Below are positions 1-6,190 of a stretch of 19,974 nt of DNA, one piece after another. The notes beneath the pieces are model-generated. The model made no database searches, was not told the origin of the DNA, and saw only the letters and a program-made list of their open reading frames with translations. The number at the start of each line of letters is the position of its first letter. The stretch's first letter is position 1. The translations under genes and the position numbers were made by a program. This stretch comes from Clostridia bacterium. Its GTDB lineage: Bacteria > Bacillota > Clostridia > Oscillospirales > CAG-272. The stretch spans positions 1-19,974 of the forward strand of contig JAQXKW010000071.1 in the NCBI GenBank assembly GCA_029010655.1. Direction: 5' to 3'.

Positions 1-19
1 CTATTATAATATTTATCAT
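1..19 (-). CDS. Start of next signalling gene, probably response regulator (partial)
   Basis: On the minus strand an ATG at 19-17 overlaps the TGA stop of the histidine kinase (18-16) in an ATGA junction, and the frame stays open to the window edge. Only six codons are visible, reading M-I-N-I-I-I. A short hydrophobic strand like this is typical of the first beta strand of a receiver domain. The position directly after a NarX/DesK-type kinase also fits a LuxR-type response regulator. Both points are family knowledge; the sequence itself shows only an overlapping start. Confidence 0.55.
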
Positions 20-1281
20 ATAGTGTCTTCCTCCTTTCTCGGAAGATACAGAGTAAGGGCAAAGGCGGGGCGGTGTGATAGCTTCATATCTCCGCCGGAC
101 GCCTCTACGCTCCTGCGCAGAGAGGAAAGTCCGCTTCCCTCCGTGATTTTATCCTTCGGCACTTCTCCGTTGTTTGTAATCTGCACCCGCAGGATGCCGA
201 TTTGCTCTGTGATCTTCACATTGACACGGTCTCCCCTCGCGTGGCGGATACAGTTGGTGACGCACTCCCGCACGGCGGCGGTAATAAGCTGTTCCGCCGT
301 GGTATCCGGCGGAATATAGCCGTCCAGCGTTACCTTAACGCCAAGCTGTTGTGCCTTCATCTGCGCTTCCTCAAAGGTGCCCTTTGCCGTGGTTCGGCTT
401 GCCGAAAGCATTCCCACAGCCTCGTTTAAGTCCTTCAGCTTTTGCTTCGTCTCGGTGGAGGAGCTGTTCTTTACGTCCTGGATTGTCAAAAGACTGCTCC
501 CGAGGGTATCGTGAAGCCATACCTTCAGCTTCAGGCTCTCTTTTTCCCGCACCTCGTCCTCCATGCGTTCATACATCTTCCGAAGCCGCAGGTTTACCTT
601 TTTCAGTTCCTCGTTATTCTCCCGCAGGCGAATATTGCCCTCACAGAGTTCGGTCTCGTCATGGGCGGAAAGCTGAACATAGCCGGAAAGCCCCTCAACC
701 TCAAGCTCACTGCGGCAGAAGCGGTAAATTCTGCCCTCCTTAAAGCGGTAGCAATCCGCCACATCGGTCATTGCCTGCGCCCCGCTTTGCGGCGGGGGAG
801 ACGCGAGAGCGTCCGTTATATCGCCGAGTGTTCGGGGAAGTCTCTTTATCAGCATATGGGAAAGCTCTGCCATCTTTCGGTTAATGAGAATAATATGTCC
901 GTCCCCGTCCGAAAACATAAGTCCCACCGGAAGGTCGTCAATGGCTTCTTTTACCGACCATTCGTTTATCTCCCGTTTGCTTCGCCGCAATTCCTTGCAA
1001 AGACTGATCCCGGAATAGGCAAAGGCGGCGGCAAGGATGCAGAAAAGAGCCGGCACGGGCAGATGAACGCTCAGCCGAGGAAGATTCTGGTTACACCGGA
1101 CAAGGAAGCAGAGCAGTTCCAGCAATCCGAAAAGCAGTGCTCCGTCCAGCACTGTATGTATCACCGACCGGCGGTGGAAAAACCTATACACGGGCAAAAT
1201 GAGCTGTGCCAGCACGCCGAGCCATGTTATAATAATCAGCGCAATCTGCGCCAAATGGGAAAACTCGCAAAAGCAGGTCAT
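16..1281 (-). CDS. Sensor histidine kinase, NarX/DesK (HisKA_3-like) type
   Basis: Membrane histidine kinase, 421 residues. Three hydrophobic helices lie near residues 9-31, 41-63 and 73-93, followed by a PAS-like segment (about 110-200) and a charged coiled coil (about 215-250). The phospho-acceptor motif LHDTLGSSLL has His257. The ATPase part has an intact N box, RECVTNCIRHA with Asn343, then ITNNG and GSGLSSLRRS glycine motifs. The H-D-x-L-G arrangement is that of the NarX/DesK family, which normally pairs with LuxR-type regulators. I chose the ATG at 1281 rather than the upstream in-frame codon at 1320. It forms an ATGA overlap with the stop of the preceding gene and has a purine-rich GGAGGGGAGAG ribosome site just ahead. 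It is the middle gene of the operon. The signal it senses is not evident. Confidence 0.9.
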   Translation of the reverse strand: MTCFCEFSHLAQIALIIITWLGVLAQLILPVYRFFHRRSVIHTVLDGALLFGLLELLCFLVRCNQNLPRLSVHLPVPALFCILAAAFAYSGISLCKELRRSKREINEWSVKEAIDDLPVGLMFSDGDGHIILINRKMAELSHMLIKRLPRTLGDITDALASPPPQSGAQAMTDVADCYRFKEGRIYRFCRSELEVEGLSGYVQLSAHDETELCEGNIRLRENNEELKKVNLRLRKMYERMEDEVREKESLKLKVWLHDTLGSSLLTIQDVKNSSSTETKQKLKDLNEAVGMLSASRTTAKGTFEEAQMKAQQLGVKVTLDGYIPPDTTAEQLITAAVRECVTNCIRHARGDRVNVKITEQIGILRVQITNNGEVPKDKITEGSGLSSLRRSVEASGGDMKLSHRPAFALTLYLPRKEEDTI

Positions 1282-2939
1282 CGTCTCTCCCCTCCTCTCA
1301 GGGGAAGTATCAGTTCCCATTCGTTCTCGTCCGACTTCTCAACGGAGGCGTCCTGCCAATCTTTCCCGAGGAAGCTGAGATCCTCCTTACAGCCCACGGT
1401 TACACGGGCACGAAGCACGCCTTCCACCACGCTCACCGACACCGCGCAGGAGGTGATACTGTCCAGCGCCGCTTCCACAGCGTCCTCGAAAAAGTCATAG
1501 GCGGCACAGGCAATCCTGCCGGGCAAAAAGTCCCGCTCCGTATCCACAAACACTACACAGCTGGCACCCATGGCTTTCAGGTAGCGGACAGACTCCTCAA
1601 TGGCGTTCTTCAGCTCCCCTTGGGGAATGTCAAACCCGTTCTGAACGGAAAGCGTCAGGTGCTTTTTGCGTTTAACATAGCCGCCGAGAACGGCTATTTT
1701 TGACAGAACGGCATTTCCTTTTTCCTCATCCCCGCCTGCAAGCTCGTATTCCTTCATGAGACATGCGATGCGGTCGATCTGTTTTTGCGTGGAGGCGGTC
1801 AGCAGGTCATACAGCCTGTTCTGCTCCGCAGTTACCTTTCGGTCCTTTTCCAGCACATACTCATGCCTGAGCATGGCGGTGCGTTCTTCCAGTTCTTCCT
1901 TTGTCTCGGTAAGCTCTCGCCTAAGATCTGTCAGTTCGGATATATCCTCCGTCCAGACCGTATATCCGCCGCCGATGGGCGCCGTGTGCAAAAGCTTTCC
2001 TTCGGAAAGTGCTACGGGCGTCTCCTGCGCTTTTTTAATCTGCTCCGCCGGCAGAGGCTCGGCAGAAGCGGAAGCATACCGCACCTGAAAATTTTCGTCC
2101 ACGATCTGTGCGCTGTTGCCGACAGATGCCACAAACATTTCGTCATACCGTGTGTTGGTGGGTATCAGTCCGCAATAGATACAGCTTTCAAACACGGCGG
2201 CAAACAGCAGCGAGCTTGCAGAGGAAAGGTCTGCGGCGAGAAGCTTCGTTGCCGGATTGCCCACCATATAGGTAATAATATAGTAAATCGTCAGAACTAA
2301 GGTTACAATCAGCGGTGCATAGGCACGGGGCTTGCGCCTTATCTTACCGCCGGAATACATCACATAAAACGAAGCAAACGAACACAGCGCAAACCAGCCG
2401 AACACAAGAAAATACCCGATTTCATGCCGGTAGTTGTCCGGCGAAAAATCATGCTGAGGGAAGGAAAACGCAAACCGGTGAAGGTCATTGGTTATAATCA
2501 TCAGGAAAAGCAAAACGGCAGGTATATACAGCAGCTTTGTCTGCCATTTCAGACTGTAATCCTCCGTTTTTCCGATAAACAGGGAGGCAAACAGCATATA
2601 CAGAGGTATTCCGACCAAAGGCAGGTAATAAAGATACCAGAGATATCTGATGACGGTTACATCCGTGCAAATGTAATACTTCAGAACCTTAAAATTCAGC
2701 CAAAGGAGCATCAGGACGGCAATGCCGCAAAGATAGCGCCGCGCCTGCTTCTGTACCACTCTCCGGTAAAGGGAAAAGCCCCATGCGGCAATCAGCCCCA
2801 TATGGAGCAGAGAGCGGATAAATGCCGTGAACAGCTCGGCATCATAGGTGATTTGATTGTTGACAAGCCGTATCACAGCGGCTGTCACAACAACTAAAGC
2901 CACAACGATCCAAAGCGCCTTGTTGTTTTTCTCTTTCAC
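1278..2939 (-). CDS. Membrane sensor protein with 7TM-type N-terminus and degenerate kinase end
   Basis: 553 residues from a GTG start, with an AAAGGGG-type ribosome site about 7 bases ahead. The first 260 residues hold about eight hydrophobic helices and resemble the histidine kinase N-terminal 7TM region, including an NDLHRFAF loop near residue 152. A PAS-like segment (about 270-320), a long charged coiled coil (about 325-375) and a helical dimerisation-like region follow. The last 80 residues look like an ATPase fold that has lost its catalytic parts. Where an N box would read xExxxNxxxHA there is YDFFEDAVEAAL, and no DxG or GxG motif follows. I infer a pseudokinase or membrane receptor partner for the intact kinase translated next (ATGA overlap at 1281-1278). 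A catalytic role is unlikely but cannot be excluded by eye. Confidence 0.75.
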   Translation of the reverse strand: MKEKNNKALWIVVALVVVTAAVIRLVNNQITYDAELFTAFIRSLLHMGLIAAWGFSLYRRVVQKQARRYLCGIAVLMLLWLNFKVLKYYICTDVTVIRYLWYLYYLPLVGIPLYMLFASLFIGKTEDYSLKWQTKLLYIPAVLLFLMIITNDLHRFAFSFPQHDFSPDNYRHEIGYFLVFGWFALCSFASFYVMYSGGKIRRKPRAYAPLIVTLVLTIYYIITYMVGNPATKLLAADLSSASSLLFAAVFESCIYCGLIPTNTRYDEMFVASVGNSAQIVDENFQVRYASASAEPLPAEQIKKAQETPVALSEGKLLHTAPIGGGYTVWTEDISELTDLRRELTETKEELEERTAMLRHEYVLEKDRKVTAEQNRLYDLLTASTQKQIDRIACLMKEYELAGGDEEKGNAVLSKIAVLGGYVKRKKHLTLSVQNGFDIPQGELKNAIEESVRYLKAMGASCVVFVDTERDFLPGRIACAAYDFFEDAVEAALDSITSCAVSVSVVEGVLRARVTVGCKEDLSFLGKDWQDASVEKSDENEWELILPLRGGERR

Positions 2940-2970
2940 TTTCCCGCCCCTTTCCGAAATTTATGCCCAC

Positions 2971-2986
2971 AAAGGAATATTCCTTT
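2971..2986. promoter_or_regulatory. Perfect 16-bp palindrome, candidate operator in the kinase-operon leader
   Basis: AAAGGAATATTCCTTT is a perfect palindrome lying between the predicted -10 box (3039-3044) and the GTG start at 2939. It could be a binding site for the operon's own response regulator or for another dimeric repressor. That role is inferred from symmetry and position only. Confidence 0.4.
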
Positions 2987-3038
2987 GCTTTTTGCAGTTT
3001 TCCGCAGTAATGTCTATGGGTATAACTATACATTTTAG

Positions 3039-3067
3039 ATTATACCACATAATTCCGACTTTTTCCA
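3039..3067 (-). promoter_or_regulatory. Sigma-A-like promoter of the two-component operon
   Basis: On the minus strand, TGGAAA (3067-3062) is followed after 17 bases by TATAAT (3044-3039). A TGG directly before the -10 makes it an extended -10 element. It sits about 100 bases upstream of the GTG start at 2939. Confidence 0.65.
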
Positions 3068-3335
3068 CTCCCATTTTTAATGCCGAAGCGGAGGAGACAG
3101 TATACTCCGTTGATAATTCATATATATTATAGCTTCAAACTGTTTTGCGGAGCACGGTGCGGCAAAAGGCAGAATTTACATGATTTATGCAAAGCATAAA
3201 GGCTCACTTTCAGCCGTTTTCTATTTTTTGCTATTTCATTTTTTATGTCCTTTTGAATATTTCAGCCACATTTACTAAAACTAACAAGGCAGAGGCAAAT
3301 ATTTTATTTGTATAACAATCAGAAAGGATATATAT

Positions 3336-3875
3336 ATGAAAGCAACGGGAATTGTGAGAAGGATTGACGATTTGGGGAGAGTGGTTATACCCAAGGAAAT
3401 CAGAAGAACAATGCGTATCCGCGAGGGCGACCCTTTGGAGATTTACACGGACCGTGACGGCGAGGTAATCTTCAAAAAGTATTCACCCATCGGGGAATTA
3501 TCGCAGTTTGCGTCACAGTATGCGGAAACTCTTTACAAAACCTGCGGTCTTGCCGTGGTTATCTGCGACAGAGACACGGTAATCGCCGCCGCAGGCGTGC
3601 CCCGCAGGGAATATGCGGACAAAAAGCTGACTGATGAATTTGAAAATATTATTGAGGGACGTCAGCTTTACGCCGACAACGGAAGCGACGGTGTTTCCGT
3701 GGTAGACGGAAGCTCCCACTATGTGCGCTGTGCCATGCCCATTATTACGGACGGCGACATTACGGGCTGTGTGGCGTCGGTAAACACCGCCGACACCCCT
3801 TCCCTTCAGCCCGGTCTTGAAGCAAAGCTCATTCAGACTGCGGCGGGCTTTCTCGGCAGACAGTTGGAAAGCTGA
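3336..3875 (+). CDS. spoVT: Stage V sporulation protein T
   Basis: 179 residues, the usual SpoVT length. Residues 1-50 form a SpoVT/AbrB swapped-hairpin DNA-binding domain, with ATGIVRRIDDLGRVVIPKEI at the start and REGDPLEIYTDRDGEVIFKKY after it. Residues 55-175 form a GAF-like domain. SpoVT is a forespore regulator that tunes sigma-G-dependent genes in sporulating Firmicutes (established for Bacillus subtilis). The ATG has AGAAAGGA about 9 bases upstream. The gene stands alone: the upstream neighbour is divergent and a strong terminator follows directly. It is the best evidence in the window that the organism forms spores. I could not find a clear sigma-G promoter. Confidence 0.95.
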   Translation: MKATGIVRRIDDLGRVVIPKEIRRTMRIREGDPLEIYTDRDGEVIFKKYSPIGELSQFASQYAETLYKTCGLAVVICDRDTVIAAAGVPRREYADKKLTDEFENIIEGRQLYADNGSDGVSVVDGSSHYVRCAMPIITDGDITGCVASVNTADTPSLQPGLEAKLIQTAAGFLGRQLES

Positions 3876-3885
3876 CGATAACAGA

Positions 3886-3937
3886 ACTGCGGCAAAACGC
3901 TTTTACGGTATACAGGCGTTTTGCCGCAGTATTTTTT
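3886..3937 (+). terminator. Intrinsic terminator after spoVT
   Basis: ACTGCGGCAAAACGC (3886-3900) pairs perfectly with GCGTTTTGCCGCAGT (3916-3930) around a 15-base loop. ATTTTTT follows directly. Confidence 0.9.
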
Positions 3938-3977
3938 GCATTTTGAGCCGTTATTTTTGCACTTGAAGGAAAAATCA

Positions 3978-4006
3978 TTGAAATCGTCCCTTGCATCTTA
4001 TATAAT
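3978..4006 (+). promoter_or_regulatory. Sigma-A-like promoter of the LytTR-DUF3021 operon
   Basis: TTGAAA (3978-3983), a 17-base spacer, then a perfect TATAAT (4001-4006). It lies about 80 bases upstream of the LytTR start and downstream of the spoVT terminator, so the pair has its own transcript. Confidence 0.8.
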
Positions 4007-4086
4007 CAAACTACGGTAAGGAACAATTGATAATCATACACGGATTTACATAAAAACGCCGATTGCACGGCGAAACGGAGGTTGAT

Positions 4087-4518
4087 TTGAAAATTCAGAT
4101 AATTACCGACAAGTCGGTTACGGAAACTGAAGTAACGGTAAAGTGCAGTGAATACACGCCCCGTCTTGCAAGGGCGGTTGCGTCCCTTGCCCTGTCGGAG
4201 CACACCGTATGCGGAAAATGCGGAGGCGAGCTTTTCTTTGTAAGGCTCGGCGACATTCTCTACTTTGAAGCCGTTGACGGCAAGGCGTTTTTCTACACGG
4301 ATAAGAGTACATATGAAGCGTCCTCTCGGCTTTCGGGAATTGAGGAAAGCCTTGATGACACCTGCTTTGCGAGAATTTCCAAGAACGCCATTGTTAATCT
4401 GCGAAAAGTACGGAGCATACGTACTGAGCCTCACGCACGGTTGTGCGCCACCCTTTCAAGCGGCGAAAGGCTTATAGTCTCCCGCCAGTATGTGCAGGAA
4501 ATAAAATCAAAACTGTGA
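4087..4518 (+). CDS. LytTR-family DNA-binding transcriptional regulator
   Basis: 143 residues. The last 100 form a LytTR domain, running from GGELFFVRLGDILYFEAVDG through CFARISKNAIVNLRKVRSI to RLIVSRQYVQEIKSKL. There is no receiver domain, so it is a stand-alone LytTR regulator. The start is a TTG at 4087 giving M-K-I-Q-I-I-T, with GGAGG at 4077-4081 five bases ahead. An in-frame TTG at 4063 has no ribosome site. LytTR proteins of this size followed by a DUF3021 membrane protein are a recognised Firmicute pair in which the membrane protein is thought to restrain the regulator. That pairing is family knowledge. The target genes are unknown; autoregulation from the promoter at 3978-4006 is likely but not shown. 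Confidence 0.9.
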   Translation: MKIQIITDKSVTETEVTVKCSEYTPRLARAVASLALSEHTVCGKCGGELFFVRLGDILYFEAVDGKAFFYTDKSTYEASSRLSGIEESLDDTCFARISKNAIVNLRKVRSIRTEPHARLCATLSSGERLIVSRQYVQEIKSKL

Positions 4519-4527
4519 GTGTAGAAC

Positions 4528-4977
4528 ATGATGAAAGAAATTGTAAAAAGAATACTGCTCTGTTTCGGAGCGGTGTCAGGTGCCCTGCTTGCAGTCAGCT
4601 TTATCCCTCTCCCTCAGACGGAAATACTCTGCGACCGAAGAGTTTTTTTATCGGCGCTTGTGTCGGTGACTGTTTATACAGTTCTTTCGGAAACGGTTTT
4701 CCGATCCTTAGGAAAGAAAAAGAGGGACGCACTTGTGGTGCTTCTTAACGTAACCGTTCATTTTGCCGTTTCCTTGACCGTTCTGTGGCTGACAGGCTTC
4801 TTTCGGCTTGACACGGCGGAAAAAATAAACAAGGCCGCCGTGATTATTCCCGCCGGCTACGGGTGCATAATATTCTATGTAAGTCTTTTTCTGTTCGCTA
4901 TTCATCTGAAAAGGAAACATGATATAAAGAAAATCAATGAAAAGCTCAAAGAGATGAACAGCGAGGACAACAGCTGA
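4528..4977 (+). CDS. DUF3021 family membrane protein
   Basis: 149 residues with four hydrophobic helices near residues 8-27, 37-57, 68-92 and 103-127. A highly charged cytoplasmic tail (KRKHDIKKINEKLKEMNSED) may form a short coiled coil. The layout matches DUF3021 proteins, which occur next to LytTR regulators and probably sequester or modulate them. It begins 9 bases after the LytTR stop, with two consecutive ATG codons (4528 and 4531) and only a weak ribosome site, so translation is likely coupled. A terminator follows at 5033. Confidence 0.85.
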   Translation: MMKEIVKRILLCFGAVSGALLAVSFIPLPQTEILCDRRVFLSALVSVTVYTVLSETVFRSLGKKKRDALVVLLNVTVHFAVSLTVLWLTGFFRLDTAEKINKAAVIIPAGYGCIIFYVSLFLFAIHLKRKHDIKKINEKLKEMNSEDNS

Positions 4978-5032
4978 CCGACGAGCGCACCAAGATACAG
5001 TCACAGTGCGTCTGTGTAACAAAATACCGGCG

Positions 5033-5072
5033 AACAGTCAGGGCGATTTTCCGTTACCCTGACTGTTTTTTT
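5033..5072 (+). terminator. Intrinsic terminator after DUF3021 gene
   Basis: AACAGTCAGGG (5033-5043) pairs with CCCTGACTGTT (5057-5067) and is followed by a run of T to 5072. It separates the LytTR operon from the tRNA promoter. Confidence 0.9.
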
Positions 5073-5092
5073 CAAAAAGTTGAAAAAAAGTA

Positions 5093-5121
5093 TTGATTTT
5101 TCGGATACGGTATGATATAAT
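5093..5121 (+). promoter_or_regulatory. Promoter of tRNA-Ser
   Basis: TTGATT (5093-5098), a 17-base spacer, and TATAAT (5116-5121), with TGA just before the -10 giving an extended -10 element. It lies 58 bases upstream of the mature tRNA 5' end. The strength fits a stable RNA gene. Confidence 0.85.
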
Positions 5122-5179
5122 AGCGGAGCGATTTCGGATCGCACACAAATATTCTTGTTCCGTAGGGCGGAGCAGACAC

Positions 5180-5271
5180 GGAAAGGTGGCTGAGCTGGTC
5201 TAAGGCGCACGACTGGAAATCGTGTGTCGGCTAATACCCGACCGAGGGTTCGAATCCCTCCCTTTCCGCCA
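5180..5271 (+). tRNA. tRNA-Ser (anticodon GGA)
   Basis: 92 bases including an encoded CCA. The acceptor stem GGAAAGG (5180-5186) pairs perfectly with CCTTTCC (5261-5267), followed by discriminator G and CCA (5269-5271). The anticodon stem CACGA/TCGTG encloses CTGGAAA, with GGA at 5215-5217 reading UCC serine codons. A long variable arm and a T arm with GGTTCGAATCC complete the class II fold typical of serine tRNAs. Confidence 0.97.
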
Positions 5272-5280
5272 AACAAAAAA

Positions 5281-5302
5281 GGATGCTTCGGCATCCTTTT
5301 TT
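5281..5302. terminator. Terminator of tRNA-Ser
   Basis: GGATGC, loop TTCG, GCATCC (5281-5296) is followed by TTTTTT. A matching A run lies just before the stem, so the hairpin could work in both directions. It begins 10 bases after the tRNA CCA. Confidence 0.9.
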
Positions 5303-5361
5303 GTTTGATGAAAGGGTTTTGACGGGATTCGAAAGCCCGTGCCTATGTCGGTACGACAGGC

Positions 5362-5386
5362 AAAAACAGTCCGGCGGACTGTTTTT
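5362..5386. terminator. Terminator-like hairpin in the post-tRNA spacer
   Basis: A perfect 11-bp stem with loop GGC, and A and T runs built into the arms. It resembles a bidirectional intrinsic terminator but follows no gene other than the already terminated tRNA. Confidence 0.5.
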
Positions 5387-5493
5387 AGGGCGTGGCTGTG
5401 AACTACCGAATAATTTGCATTACACATGCCCACGTGAAGAGCCGAAACGAGTTTCGGCGTTTACTTCCCGTTTTGCCGCTCCCCTCCCTTTCC

Positions 5494-5619
5494 GCCAAAA
5501 ATCCCGAATGCGTTAGCGTTCGGGATTTTTACTTCTTCACTATTCACTCTTCACTTTTCACATCTCCGTGTATTCGGGATTTTTGGCAAGTAATAAGTAA
5601 TAGTGAACAGTGAAGAAGT
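5494..5619. repeat. Composite inverted repeat (two interleaved arm pairs)
   Basis: GCCAAAAATCCCGAAT (5494-5509) is the exact reverse complement of 5572-5587. A second pair, ACTTCTTCACTATTCACT (5531-5548) and 5602-5619, matches at 17 of 18 positions. The element also contains a short-range hairpin at 5497-5530 that resembles a terminator. The stretch has no coding potential I trust and looks like a decayed or chimeric miniature palindromic element. Confidence 0.7.
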
Positions 5620-5801
5620 ATTTTGTTTCCGCCGTTCACCGCCTCGATTTCACTTTTGTGCTATTCCGTCGCTCAGTCTCAAAGAAGCAATTACAAATTA
5701 CGGCAGAATATTGTTTCTCCGTCGATTTTGTGGTACAATGATGTGGCAATGAGCATGGAAAGTGAATTTCCGAAAAGAAAACTGTTAAGAAGGAAATTAT
5801 T
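5620..5801. other. Non-coding leader ahead of the small membrane protein gene
   Basis: Apart from the promoter at 5711-5739, I see no gene, repeat or recognisable RNA here. It completes a 530-base gene-free stretch that begins after the tRNA. Confidence 0.5.
5711..5739 (+). promoter_or_regulatory. Sigma-A-like promoter of the small membrane protein gene
   Basis: TTGTTT (5711-5716), a 17-base spacer and TACAAT (5734-5739), with TGG immediately before the -10 (extended -10). It lies about 60 bases upstream of the ATG at 5802. Confidence 0.65.
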
Positions 5802-6041
5802 ATGAACAAACTAATCGGTTTTTCAGGCGGTAGTGTTTATTTATCTGTTGCCGTTATAGCATTTGCCGCGATTGTACTTGTTATCGGAATTGCAAAGATT
5901 ATATCTTTTATCACAAAAAACAAAGATATATCCAAATCAAAAAAGAACGAAATCATTATTTGTATAATATCATCAATTCTTATTGCCTGCTTTATCGGCG
6001 GTATAATAGGTTATTATTTCGGCATTTTGAGAGTTCTGTGA
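5802..6041 (+). CDS. Small two-helix membrane protein, unknown function
   Basis: 79 residues. I do not recognise a family. Two long hydrophobic helices (about residues 12-36 and 48-75) flank a lysine-rich loop, ITKNKDISKSKKNEI, which by the positive-inside rule should be cytoplasmic with both ends outside. The ATG is preceded by AGAAGGA and the gene has its own promoter-like sequence, which favours a real gene over a chance frame. Its base composition is more AT-rich than its neighbours. It could be a small hypothetical protein, a holin-like protein or a membrane-stress peptide; nothing here decides between them. Confidence 0.65.
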   Translation: MNKLIGFSGGSVYLSVAVIAFAAIVLVIGIAKIISFITKNKDISKSKKNEIIICIISSILIACFIGGIIGYYFGILRVL

Positions 6042-6124
6042 GACTGTACGGAGAAAAATTTACCACCGATATATATTGAAATACATCGGGAATACTGCAG
6101 TCCGTAAGTATTTTGCAAAACCTA

Positions 6125-6153
6125 TTGACAATCATCTATGTATCGGCTATAAT
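6125..6153 (+). promoter_or_regulatory. Consensus sigma-A promoter of the arsR-like operon
   Basis: Perfect TTGACA (6125-6130), 17-base spacer, perfect TATAAT (6148-6153). A fully consensus promoter is consistent with a system kept silent by a bound repressor. Confidence 0.92.
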
Positions 6154-6158
6154 AACAT

Positions 6159-6174
6159 ATAGACAAATATCTAT
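6159..6174. promoter_or_regulatory. Candidate ArsR-type operator at the transcription start
   Basis: ATAGACAAATATCTAT holds an ATAGA/TCTAT inverted repeat over the predicted +1, just after the -10 box. Its left part, ATATAGACA (6157-6165), recurs at 6539-6547 before the permease gene. The position suits repression by the ArsR-like protein; binding is inferred. Confidence 0.6.
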
Positions 6175-6190
6175 GGGAGGCACTTTCCGA

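Larger units (their letters stand above)
2940..3335. other. Divergent intergenic region (396 bases)
   Basis: No gene is supported here. The left side carries the minus-strand promoter and a perfect 16-bp palindrome at 2971-2986. The middle holds a CGGAG/CTCCG inverted repeat at about 3089-3109 and a TTTATGC hairpin with an AAA loop at 3184-3200. A short GGCT/AGCC stem at 3201-3215 is followed by T-rich sequence. The right side leads into spoVT, but I found no convincing sigma-A or sigma-G promoter for it. Confidence 0.6.
5256..5499. repeat. 18-base direct repeat of the tRNA-Ser 3' end flanking a hairpin-rich spacer
   Basis: CCCTCCCTTTCCGCCAAA occurs at 5256-5273, as the tRNA T-arm/acceptor/CCA end, and again exactly at 5482-5499, a 226-base offset. 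The spacer contains the tRNA terminator and a partly paired TGCC..GGCA stem at about 5340-5361. It also has a perfect 11-bp stem AAAAACAGTCC/GGACTGTTTTT (5362-5386, loop GGC) and a perfect 7-bp stem GCCGAAA/TTTCGGC (5441-5458). No convincing gene lies inside. The second copy could be the scar of a second tRNA copy, an attachment-site duplication, or part of a dispersed tRNA-associated repeat. Confidence 0.75.

Noticed and set aside
442..1500. A 352-residue plus-strand frame opposite the kinase genes
   Set aside because: It spans the junction of two well-supported minus-strand genes and shows no recognisable domain or ribosome site. It is a shadow frame.
3254..3277. Possible sigma-G promoter (TGAATA with CATTTACTA) for spoVT
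   Set aside because: The spacing is only about 10 bases instead of 17-18, so it does not form a valid promoter despite the attractive words.
5001..5433. Minus-strand reading frames across the tRNA, with the peptide GRDSNPRSGISRHTISSRAP
   Set aside because: They are antisense to tRNA-Ser and arise from its conserved sequence. Peptides of this kind are a known false annotation, and no ribosome site supports them.
5283..5516. Plus-strand frame of 77 residues downstream of the tRNA
   Set aside because: It begins in the terminator stem and runs through several hairpins. It looks like repeat sequence read as protein.
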